From contig DAOVQB010000229.1 in NCBI GenBank assembly GCA_030628905.1, forward strand, positions 1 through 6,922: a DNA stretch of 6,922 nucleotides, read 5' to 3'. Below, piece by piece: positions 1 through 5,138 of the stretch. Both the position numbers and the translations under genes were made by a program. The notes beneath the pieces were generated by a model. That model did not search any database. It saw only the letters and a list, made by a program, of their open reading frames with translations, and had not been told where the DNA came from. The DNA comes from DAOVQB01 sp023128935. GTDB taxonomy: Bacteria; Eisenbacteria; RBG-16-71-46; CAIMUX01; WJJG01. The stretch's first letter is position 1. Every line of letters begins with the position of its first letter.

Positions 1-24
1 AGCCTGCCTGATGGAAGGGTCCTG

Positions 25-648
25 TTGTGGGTGATCGGGCTGTTGCTGTTTGCCTTTTTTCTCGTTGGCGTTCCCTTTGTGCTTTGGATTGTATGGCTTT
101 TCGCGCGCATCGACATTCGCCAGCACGGCAGTGGCAACCTGGGGGCGACCAATGTGCTGCGTCTGCTTGGTCCCCGGCTGGGCATCACTACCTTGGTTCT
201 GGATGTCGGGAAGGGATGGCTCGCGGTGGCTCTGGCTCCTGCCTGGGCCGGTCTAGGCTGCGTTGCTGACGGGAGTCCCTGGCCCCTCCTGGGTGGAGTC
301 GCCGCAGTCGCAGGGCACATCCTAACACCACTGGCAGGCTTTCGTGGCGGCAAGGGTGTGGCCACCTCCCTGGGGATCTTCCTGGCTCTGGCGCCTGCCG
401 CGGCGCTTCTGGGGGTTCTGGGTTTTGTGGTCTGCGTCTGGATCTGCCGCTACGTTTCCGTGGGATCAATGACCCTGGCTGTCATCTTCCCGATCGCAAC
501 GGCCTTTCTGGGACCTCCCGCGCCGCTGCGGACCTATGTCGTCGCGCTCGGGATCCTGCTCGCCGGCGTTCTGGCCTGGCGCCATCGGATCAACTGGGCG
601 AGGATCGCAGCTGGCAAGGAAACGCGCTTCCAGTGGAGGTCGAAGTGA
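25..648 (+). CDS. plsY: Glycerol-3-phosphate acyltransferase PlsY
   Basis: PlsY is an inner-membrane enzyme that transfers an acyl group from acyl-phosphate to the sn-1 position of glycerol-3-phosphate, giving lysophosphatidate, the first step of phospholipid synthesis. All three family motifs are visible: RQHGSGNLGATN (residues 32-43), GHILTPLAGFRGGKGVAT (97-114) and WRHRINWARIAAGKE (185-199). Hydrophobic stretches at about 3-27, 52-78, 86-105, 115-140, 143-163 and 168-184 fit a polytopic protein, and 207 residues is close to the usual length. The common GSIP motif near the N-terminus reads GVP here. The start is uncertain: TTG 25 has GGAAGGG (13-19) five bases upstream, GTG 31 is also possible, and the frame is open to the window edge. 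The C-terminal end lies in the first copy of a 32-bp duplication, and the stop forms a GTGA overlap with the next short ORF. Confident in the family. Confidence 0.95.
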   Translation: MWVIGLLLFAFFLVGVPFVLWIVWLFARIDIRQHGSGNLGATNVLRLLGPRLGITTLVLDVGKGWLAVALAPAWAGLGCVADGSPWPLLGGVAAVAGHILTPLAGFRGGKGVATSLGIFLALAPAAALLGVLGFVVCVWICRYVSVGSMTLAVIFPIATAFLGPPAPLRTYVVALGILLAGVLAWRHRINWARIAAGKETRFQWRSK

Positions 649-680
649 AGGAAACGCGCTTCCAGTGGAGGTCGAAGTGA
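645..680 (+). CDS. 11-residue relay ORF between plsY and gpsA
   Basis: This short frame starts at GTG 645, whose last bases overlap the plsY stop, and ends at TGA 678-680, which overlaps the GTG start of gpsA by the same GTGA arrangement. It would encode MKETRFQWRSK, which after the start residue repeats the last ten residues of PlsY. It has its own GGAGG at 635-639, five bases before its start. It arose from the 32-bp duplication. I infer that it is translated only as a relay that keeps gpsA coupled to plsY, with no function for the peptide itself. The frame is plain from the sequence; its translation is not proven. Confidence 0.5.
   Translation: MKETRFQWRSK
667..671 (+). promoter_or_regulatory. 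Ribosome binding site that decides the gpsA start
   Basis: GGAGG lies five bases before GTG 677 and fixes the gpsA start there. The gpsA frame is open far upstream through the plsY gene, so a longest-frame reading would give a false start at 536. An in-frame GTG at 665 has no comparable site. Confidence 0.8.
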
Positions 681-1720
681 GCGATCTGCTGCGCGGGGAC
701 ATCGCCGTCCTGGGTGCGGGAAGCTGGGGCACAACCCTGGCGCTGCACTTGGCCCGGCAGGGACGACAGGTGCGGCTCTGGGAAGTTGATCCGCCACGTG
801 CCCGCGAGATAGCGCGCACGCGGCTCAGTCTGCCGTTTCTACCCGACTATTCCCTCCCGCAGTCGATCGATGTGACCTCTGAATTGGGTGCCGCCTTGGA
901 CGGTGCGGCGGGGGCGCTGCTTGTCGTTCCATCCCATGTGTTGCGCTCTGTGGGGGAGGCCATCGAGCGCACTCGTGCCCGTAGCTCGCTGCAGGAACCG
1001 CGCGTATGGATCTCCGCCACCAAGGGCATTGAGGAGGGTAGCGGGCAGACCCCCGCGCAGGTGATCTGCGAGAGCGCCGGCATTCCAGCGAGCCGCATCG
1101 TTGTTCTCGCGGGCCCGAGCCTGGCCGCAGAGGTGGCCGCCCAACTGCCAACCGCTCTGCTCGCCGCGTCTGAGAACGAAGAGGCCTCCCGCGCCGTCCA
1201 GCGCGTTTTCTCCAGTCCAAGCCTCCGGGTCTATACGAGTCCCGATCCCCTGGGGGTCGAACTCGGTGTGTCGCTCAAGAATGTCATCGCCATCGCTGCT
1301 GGCATCAGTGAGGGCCTGCAGCTGGGCCAGAACGCGATGGGAGCCTTGCTGACCCGGGGGCTGGTGGAAATCACACGGCTCGGCGTCGCCCTCGGGGCGC
1401 GCAGAGAGACTTTTCTCGGCCTCTCCGGCATCGGCGATCTGGTCACGACCTGCACGAGCCGTCTCAGTCGAAACCATCGCGTTGGATTGGGCCTTGCAGA
1501 AGGCCGCCCACTGGCGCAGATTCTGGACCAGATGGTGATGGTGGCTGAAGGGGTCCGAACAACACGCTCCGCCTTGGAGCTGGCGAGGAGCCTGGGCGTG
1601 GAAATGCCGATCACCCGTCAGGTCTATGCCGTTTTGTTTGAAAGAAAGGATGCCCACGCGGCGCTGGCCGATTTAATGGGCCGGCCGCTTAAGCAGGAAT
1701 TCTGGGGCCAGAGATCATAA
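677..1720 (+). CDS. gpsA: NAD(P)-dependent glycerol-3-phosphate dehydrogenase GpsA
   Basis: GpsA reduces dihydroxyacetone phosphate to sn-glycerol-3-phosphate in the cytoplasm and so makes the substrate of PlsY, its upstream neighbour. From GTG 677 the protein has 347 residues, close to the usual 330-340. The Rossmann nucleotide motif is VLGAGSWGTTLA (11-22). Other family motifs are ATKGIEE (114-120), AGPSLAAEV (145-153), the substrate-domain stretch VSLKNVIAIAAGISEG (198-213) with the expected catalytic lysine K201, GLSGIGDLVTTCTSRLSRN (248-266) and AEGVRTT (290-296). Nothing catalytic appears to be missing. The start is set by GGAGG five bases upstream and by the GTGA overlap with the relay ORF, so translation is probably coupled to plsY. 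Stop is TAA 1718-1720. Confidence 0.97.
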   Translation: MSDLLRGDIAVLGAGSWGTTLALHLARQGRQVRLWEVDPPRAREIARTRLSLPFLPDYSLPQSIDVTSELGAALDGAAGALLVVPSHVLRSVGEAIERTRARSSLQEPRVWISATKGIEEGSGQTPAQVICESAGIPASRIVVLAGPSLAAEVAAQLPTALLAASENEEASRAVQRVFSSPSLRVYTSPDPLGVELGVSLKNVIAIAAGISEGLQLGQNAMGALLTRGLVEITRLGVALGARRETFLGLSGIGDLVTTCTSRLSRNHRVGLGLAEGRPLAQILDQMVMVAEGVRTTRSALELARSLGVEMPITRQVYAVLFERKDAHAALADLMGRPLKQEFWGQRS

Positions 1721-1833
1721 GAGATGCCCCCGCTTCGCATTGGCCAGCTTAAGGGCGCTACCGCGCAAGGGCGGTTTTGAGGGGGAAGCCGCAAGAGACA
1801 CCCCCGCTTTGCATTGGCCGGCTTGAGGGCCCT
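1721..1833 (+). repeat. Diverged direct repeat (39 bp, 74-bp period) between gpsA and the MerR gene
   Basis: Positions 1721-1759 and 1795-1833 match at 33 of 39 bases. Both begin GAGA and share CCCCCGCTT, GCATTGGCC and GCTT. Five of the six differences are transitions. The parts that follow each copy (1760-1794 and 1834-1868) are more loosely alike, both G-rich and running into an AGCC, so the whole gap may be an old 74-bp tandem duplication. The first copy begins directly after the gpsA stop. I see no gene in this gap. Confidence 0.85.
1760..1778 (+). terminator. Weak intrinsic terminator candidate after gpsA
   Basis: ACCGC (1760-1764) can pair with GCGGT (1771-1775) around a GCAAGG loop, followed by a short run of T (1775-1778). 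The stem is only five pairs and the T run only four bases. An alternative hairpin, GCGC-TACC-GCGC (1755-1766), would compete with it. It is plausible as a partial terminator for plsY-gpsA but not convincing. Confidence 0.3.
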
Positions 1834-1869
1834 GCTGCACACAAGGAGGGGATGGGGGGAGAGAAAGCC

Positions 1870-2553
1870 ATGCAGGATACTCCCACAAGGTCGTACTACT
1901 CGATCAGCGAGGTGAGCAAAGCCACCAAGGTAAAGGCTCATGTGCTCCGCTATTGGGAGACGCAGTTCTCAATGCTGCGTCCACGCAAGAGCCGGGGCGG
2001 CATCCGGAAGTACCGGCCAAAAGATGTATCTCTGATCGAGGAGATCAAACACCTGCTCTATGATCGGGGATTTACGATTGCCGGTGCAGTTCGCAAGCTG
2101 CGTGAAGAGCGTCGCGCCGAGCACAGAGATGCTGCCGAGAAGCCTTCAGAGGCCAGGGGTGGCCGGCGGATGGTGCCGGAGAGCCCGCCTGCCGCGCAGG
2201 AGCAACTTGAGGACCTCTCCGTGGTGCGAGAGGTTCCACCGGACGACAAAGTCGTCGTGCCCGATGCCCAGCCCCCGCAGCGGCCCAGTGCGTGGCCCAG
2301 AACGAGGAGGCGCGCGGGAAAACCCTGGGGGCTCTCTGAAATACGCATGGAACTAGAACGGCTCCAAGCGATCCTGCAGCGATCACCCGACACCCTGGCC
2401 AGAGTCGCACGCACCCAAGCTCATGAGATGGTGCAGGGGAGCCTGGGCGTAAAAAGCGGAATCGTGCAGGAATCACCCCGCGGGACAGGTAGAACAGGTG
2501 CCAGTCGCAGTGATGCAGGCTCTAGACCTCACCGGAAACGCGCGGAGCCCTAG
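1870..2553 (+). CDS. MerR-family transcriptional regulator with long disordered tail
   Basis: This is a predicted DNA-binding regulator of 227 residues. The N-terminal winged helix-turn-helix spans about residues 9-79: the recognition helix-turn-helix is YSISEVSKATKVKAHVLRYW (10-29), followed by the wing around RPRKSRGGIRKYRPKDV (37-53) and a helix ending FTIAGAVRKLRE (68-79). MerR-like proteins of this subtype sit upstream of tRNA-Pro and surE in some deltaproteobacterial genomes (recalled, not searched). Residues 80-150 are rich in P, E, R and A and look disordered. A short amphipathic helix is likely at 155-183, and 200-227 is again basic and disordered. No effector-binding domain or metal-binding cysteines are visible. 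ATG 1870 is chosen because GGAGAG (1858-1863) lies six bases upstream and the domain begins shortly after. In-frame ATG 1852 has AAGGAGG too close, and the longer TTG 1777 reading runs through the repeat. Its target genes are unknown. Confidence 0.85.
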   Translation: MQDTPTRSYYSISEVSKATKVKAHVLRYWETQFSMLRPRKSRGGIRKYRPKDVSLIEEIKHLLYDRGFTIAGAVRKLREERRAEHRDAAEKPSEARGGRRMVPESPPAAQEQLEDLSVVREVPPDDKVVVPDAQPPQRPSAWPRTRRRAGKPWGLSEIRMELERLQAILQRSPDTLARVARTQAHEMVQGSLGVKSGIVQESPRGTGRTGASRSDAGSRPHRKRAEP

Positions 2554-2560
2554 GGCTCCG
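2543..2560 (+). other. 18-bp perfect palindrome across the MerR gene stop
   Basis: CGGAGCCCTAGGGCTCCG is its own reverse complement and contains the TAG stop (2551-2553). As RNA it forms a seven-pair stem around a four-base loop. No T run follows, so it is not a classical intrinsic terminator. It could protect the 3' end of the message, slow transcription before the tRNA promoter, or bind a dimeric protein as DNA. Confidence 0.7.
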
Positions 2561-2607
2561 ATCCATTGGGCGGGCAGGTTGTGCGAAACCTACCTCAAGA
2601 TTGGCGG

Positions 2608-2637
2608 TTGAAGAGGCGATCAGAGAGTTGATAGAAT
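2608..2637 (+). promoter_or_regulatory. Probable sigma-70-type promoter for tRNA-Pro(GGG)-surE
   Basis: TTGAAG (2608-2613) and TAGAAT (2632-2637) match the -35 and -10 consensus well with an 18-base spacer. Transcription would start near 2644, about 25 bases before the mature tRNA. This suggests that the tRNA and the surE-pcm operon share one primary transcript. Motif evidence only. Confidence 0.55.
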
Positions 2638-2669
2638 ACCCTCGCTTTCAAAAACGGCACAGTGTAGGT

Positions 2670-2746
<77 letters not shown>

Positions 2747-2774
2747 TTCTGTATCTGCCTGCCTCCGGGAATCC

Positions 2775-2788
2775 GGGTATCGATACCC
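2775..2788 (+). promoter_or_regulatory. 14-bp palindrome in the surE leader
   Basis: GGGTATCGATACCC is a perfect palindrome lying 12 bases before the surE ATG and 28 bases after the tRNA. As RNA it gives a five-pair stem with a TCGA loop. The surE ribosome binding site is weak (only GAG at 2793-2795), so this hairpin could affect initiation, or it could mark the 3' processing boundary of the tRNA. Function is inferred. Confidence 0.5.
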
Positions 2789-2800
2789 TTACGAGATGGT

Positions 2801-3586
2801 ATGAGAATTCTGCTTACCAACGATGACGGCATCGCTGCACGTGGTTTGACATGCCTGGCTAACAGCCTTCAGGAACTGGGCGATGTCTGGATTGTCGCGC
2901 CTGATCGAGAGCAGAGCGCCGCCAGCCACGCGCTCACCCTGCATGACCCGCTGCGGGTGACGCAACACGGCAAGCAGCGGTTCTCGGTCTCCGGCACACC
3001 AACGGATTGCGTACTGCTGGCGGTGCGCGGCATTGGGGGAGTGTTGGAGCACAGGCCGGATCTGGTCGTCGCGGGAATCAATCACGGGCCCAACATGGGT
3101 GACGACGTTACCTACAGCGGCACCGTAGCCGCCGCATTTGAGGGGCGCCTGCTGGGCCTCCCAGCTGTGGCCTTCTCCAATGTGACTTGGAAATCGGAGT
3201 TCCTGGATGCCTCCGCAAGGGTTGCCAAGCAAGTAGTCACCATGATGTTGCGGCAGGGCTTGCCACGCGAGCTGCTTCTCAATGTCAACATCCCCGATCT
3301 TGCGTTCGAGCAGATTCGGGGATTCAAAATCACCGCGCTGGGACGCCGGGTCTACCGGGATGAGATAGTGTCCAAGGTGGATCCACGTGGCCGCGCTTAT
3401 TACTGGATCGGGGGAGATCCCCCCGTGTGGGAACCAGAAGAGACAAGCGACTTTGGCGCCGTCTCTACAGGCCATGTATCCATCACGCCGCTCAACACCA
3501 ACTGGACAGATCACGCCGCGCTGCAGACACTCCGAAGCTGGGATGTTGAATCCGCATGGCAACCGGCCGTGAGACCGGAAGGGTGA
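2801..3586 (+). CDS. surE: 5'/3'-nucleotidase SurE
   Basis: SurE is a cytoplasmic metal-dependent phosphatase that removes phosphate from nucleoside monophosphates (and in some species short polyphosphates). It is linked to stationary-phase survival. From ATG 2801 the protein has 261 residues, normal for the family. The metal-binding residues are present: D8 and D9 in ILLTNDDG (3-10), S39 in APDREQSAASHALTL (33-47), and N94 in AGINHGPNMG (91-100). The conserved YSGTVAAAFEG follows at 105-115. The start is chosen because family members begin MRIL-L-TNDDG. The frame is open upstream through the tRNA, so longer starts are not credible. The ribosome binding site is weak. The stop overlaps the pcm start as GTGA, which indicates translational coupling. 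The gene probably shares a transcript with the tRNA-Pro in front of it. Confidence 0.97.
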   Translation: MRILLTNDDGIAARGLTCLANSLQELGDVWIVAPDREQSAASHALTLHDPLRVTQHGKQRFSVSGTPTDCVLLAVRGIGGVLEHRPDLVVAGINHGPNMGDDVTYSGTVAAAFEGRLLGLPAVAFSNVTWKSEFLDASARVAKQVVTMMLRQGLPRELLLNVNIPDLAFEQIRGFKITALGRRVYRDEIVSKVDPRGRAYYWIGGDPPVWEPEETSDFGAVSTGHVSITPLNTNWTDHAALQTLRSWDVESAWQPAVRPEG

Positions 3587-4233
3587 AAATCGACTACCAG
3601 AAAGCTCGGCACCGGATGGTAGAGACGCAGCTGAAGGCCCGCGGCATCACAGATGAGCGGGTGCTGCAAGCGTTTGGCAAGATAGCCCGCCATGAGTTCG
3701 TCGACCCCGGCCTTGAGGCCCAGGCCTACTCGGACCGCGCGCTCCCCATCGGCCACGGCCAGACCATATCACAGCCCTATATGGTGGCCATCATGACACA
3801 GAGCCTCAAACCCCAGCCCCAAGACCGTGTTCTAGAGGTGGGTACGGGATCGGGGTATCAGGGCGCGATCCTCAGCGTGCTTGTCCGTAGCGTTTACACC
3901 ATCGAGCGCCTGGAGCCATTGGCCCGTCGGTCGGGGGAGATCTTCACCCGGGAGGGTCTGACAAATATCGTCCAGCAAATAGGGGATGGATCTATCGGAT
4001 GGGCGCTGCACGCGCCATATGACGGCATCATTGTGACGGCTGGATCCCCGAGAGTGCCCCCGCAGTTGCTCGATCAATTGGCGGATGGAGGCCGCCTGGT
4101 GATCCCCACCGGGTCGAGTTCCAGCCAAGTACTGAAGATCGTCACCCGGGAGGGTAATTCCTTCCGTACAGAGACAAGTATTCCCTGTATCTTCGTCCCG
4201 CTGCTGGGGAAAGAGGGCTGGAACAGTGACTGA
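3583..4233 (+). CDS. pcm: Protein-L-isoaspartate O-methyltransferase
   Basis: Pcm methylates L-isoaspartyl residues with S-adenosylmethionine and so starts repair of aged proteins in the cytoplasm. From GTG 3583 it has 216 residues, within the usual range. Family signatures are LPIGHGQTISQPYMVAIMT (54-72) with the conserved serine S63, the SAM-binding motif VLEVGTGSGYQGAIL (83-97), GDGSIGW (134-140) and YDGIIVTAGSP (146-156). GTG 3583 is chosen because it gives the GTGA overlap with surE and a family-like N-terminus (MKIDYQKARHRMVETQL). The alternative ATG 3556 adds nine residues, overlaps surE by 31 bases and has no ribosome binding site; the GTG site is also weak (GAG at 3571-3573). The surE-pcm pair is a classic stationary-phase operon that precedes rpoS in many Proteobacteria. 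Confidence 0.95.
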   Translation: MKIDYQKARHRMVETQLKARGITDERVLQAFGKIARHEFVDPGLEAQAYSDRALPIGHGQTISQPYMVAIMTQSLKPQPQDRVLEVGTGSGYQGAILSVLVRSVYTIERLEPLARRSGEIFTREGLTNIVQQIGDGSIGWALHAPYDGIIVTAGSPRVPPQLLDQLADGGRLVIPTGSSSSQVLKIVTREGNSFRTETSIPCIFVPLLGKEGWNSD

Positions 4234-4729
4234 GCAGGTAGCCCAGTGGTTCTCTATCCTACCGAAGGAATGGGTGGTCTTTGTGATCTCGATGCTTCCC
4301 ATCGTTGAACTGCGCGGAGCCATCCCCTGGGCCCTGAGCCCCGCGATGGGACCTCCGCTTTCCTGGTGGCACGCCTATCTCATTTCATGTGTAGGGAATA
4401 TGGTTCCCCTTATACCCATACTCGCAGCCTTGGGACCGGTGTCGGACGCCCTGCGTCGACGTAGTCGTCTAATGGAGCGGTTCTTCGTGTGGCTCTTTGC
4501 TCGGACCCGGCGACGGGGAAAGCTCGTGGAGCGCTATGGCGCAATGGGCCTTATTCTCTTCGTGGCGATCCCGTTGCCCGTAACAGGGGGATGGACGGGC
4601 AGCGCGGCCGCATTCGTCTTCGGGATCCCTTTTCGGCTGGCACTGCCCTGCATCGCCCTTGGGGTTGCCATTGCCGGCTGCGTCGTGACCCTCGCCGCAG
4701 CAGGGGTTTTTCACGTCCTGGGGCTCTAG
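4226..4729 (+). CDS. COG2426 / 'small multi-drug export' family membrane protein
   Basis: This 167-residue inner-membrane protein has about four hydrophobic segments (roughly 15-36, 47-72, 105-134, 138-165). It carries the hallmarks of the Sm_multidrug_ex family (PF06695 / COG2426): PIVELRGAIPWAL (25-37) and the VAIPLPVTGGWTGS stretch (113-126), with a basic cytoplasmic segment RRRSRLMERFFVWLFARTRR (77-96) between them. The family name comes from early annotation, and no transport activity can be claimed from the sequence. The start is GTG 4226 with AGAGGG (4212-4217) eight bases upstream, and it overlaps the end of pcm by eight bases, so it is the third gene of the surE operon. In enterobacteria the gene after pcm and before rpoS is nlpD; no NlpD-like gene is present here. 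Confidence 0.88.
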   Translation: MTEQVAQWFSILPKEWVVFVISMLPIVELRGAIPWALSPAMGPPLSWWHAYLISCVGNMVPLIPILAALGPVSDALRRRSRLMERFFVWLFARTRRRGKLVERYGAMGLILFVAIPLPVTGGWTGSAAAFVFGIPFRLALPCIALGVAIAGCVVTLAAAGVFHVLGL

Positions 4730-4779
4730 ACCGAGCTTCACACCAACCCCCTGCTACAGCTGTGTATCTGCACGCCCAA

Positions 4780-4830
4780 GCTAGTGGCTGCCCTCCGAAG
4801 GGTGCGGACTAGCAGCTGGCTTCCGAAGGA
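4780..4830 (+). repeat. Imperfect 22-bp direct repeat with internal hairpin
   Basis: Positions 4781-4802 and 4809-4830 match at 17 of 22 bases, sharing CTAG, GCTG and TCCGAAGG. Within and around the first copy, GCTAGT (4780-4785) is complementary to ACTAGC (4808-4813), and CCCT (4791-4794) to AGGG (4799-4802), giving an interrupted stem-loop. It lies about 50 bases after the end of the surE operon and may act as a 3' end structure. No T run follows. Confidence 0.45.
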
Positions 4831-4961
4831 TATGAACTGTCCCGCCATCGGGGCGCTCAGAGTGTCATCATCTTCCCCATGGCGACAGCACCACCAGATG
4901 GCAACAGAGAAGTATCACGGGCGCTGGCAGATAGCCTACAAAGAAACCCCAAGAAACGTCC

Positions 4962-4990
4962 TTGACCTGTCGAGAATATAGGTGCACACT
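4962..4990 (+). promoter_or_regulatory. Possible promoter for tRNA-Pro(CGG) and the sigma factor gene
   Basis: TTGACC (4962-4967) is a good -35 element. With a 17-base spacer the -10 would be CACACT (4985-4990), which matches the consensus at only three positions. Transcription would begin near 4997, about 15 bases before the mature tRNA. The -35 is convincing; the -10 is not. Confidence 0.35.
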
Positions 4991-5011
4991 GGTCTGAAGA
5001 GATATGAGAGT

Positions 5012-5088
<77 letters not shown>

Positions 5089-5138
5089 GGTTCCCCCAGG
5101 ATCTCCTTGGATGGTCTCCCCCCAGAAGGGGGGGAACC
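5089..5138 (+). promoter_or_regulatory. Hairpin leader with two competing stems over the sigma factor ribosome binding site
   Basis: The G-rich site just before the sigma factor ATG (5128-5138, seven G then AACC) can pair in two exclusive ways. Locally, GGTCTCCCCCC (5113-5123) pairs with it around an AGAA loop: eleven positions with one mismatch (C5116-A5135) and one G-T pair. Distally, GGTTCCCCC (5089-5097), directly after the tRNA CCA, pairs perfectly over nine bases with GGGGGAACC (5130-5138). Either stem would hide the only ribosome binding candidate. No T run follows, so it is not a standard terminator. I infer translational control or a link to tRNA 3' processing. Confidence 0.6.

Larger units (their letters stand above)
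616..680 (+). repeat. Perfect 32-bp tandem duplication at the plsY/gpsA junction
   Basis: Positions 616-647 and 648-679 are identical over 32 bases, and base 680 again matches 648. Each copy carries the last codons of plsY, a GGAGG ribosome binding site (635-639 and 667-671) and a GTGA stop/start overlap (645-648 and 677-680). The unit length is not a multiple of three, so the reading frame changes between copies. Complete identity points to a recent event or an assembly artefact. Confidence 0.97.
4730..5011. other. Gap without a convincing gene
   Basis: This 282-base stretch lies between the membrane protein and tRNA-Pro(CGG). A 65-codon frame from GTG 4784 to 4981 exists, but it has no ribosome binding site and no recognisable domain, and it runs into the likely tRNA promoter. 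I treat it as chance. The gap holds a 22-bp imperfect direct repeat with an overlapping hairpin (4780-4830) and a possible promoter (4962-4990). I see no intrinsic terminator with a T run after the membrane protein gene. Confidence 0.6.

Noticed and set aside
536..676. Upstream extension of the gpsA frame inside plsY
   Set aside because: It lies in another frame of plsY, has no homology to GpsA, and the GGAGG/GTG pair at 667-679 explains the start.
839..1657. 272-codon - strand frame opposite gpsA
   Set aside because: Antisense shadow typical of GC-rich genes; gpsA is fully supported and the - strand product has no recognisable motif.
1777..1869. Longer MerR start at TTG 1777
   Set aside because: It runs through the duplicated non-coding segment, adds residues unlike the family, and a better ATG with ribosome binding site exists at 1870.
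4848..4855. TCGGGGCG matching the first bases of both tRNA-Pro genes
   Set aside because: Only eight bases agree and no further tRNA arm follows, so a tRNA relic cannot be supported.
4784..4981. 65-codon frame in the gap before tRNA-Pro(CGG)
   Set aside because: GTG start without ribosome binding site, no recognisable domain, overlaps the hairpin and the likely tRNA promoter.
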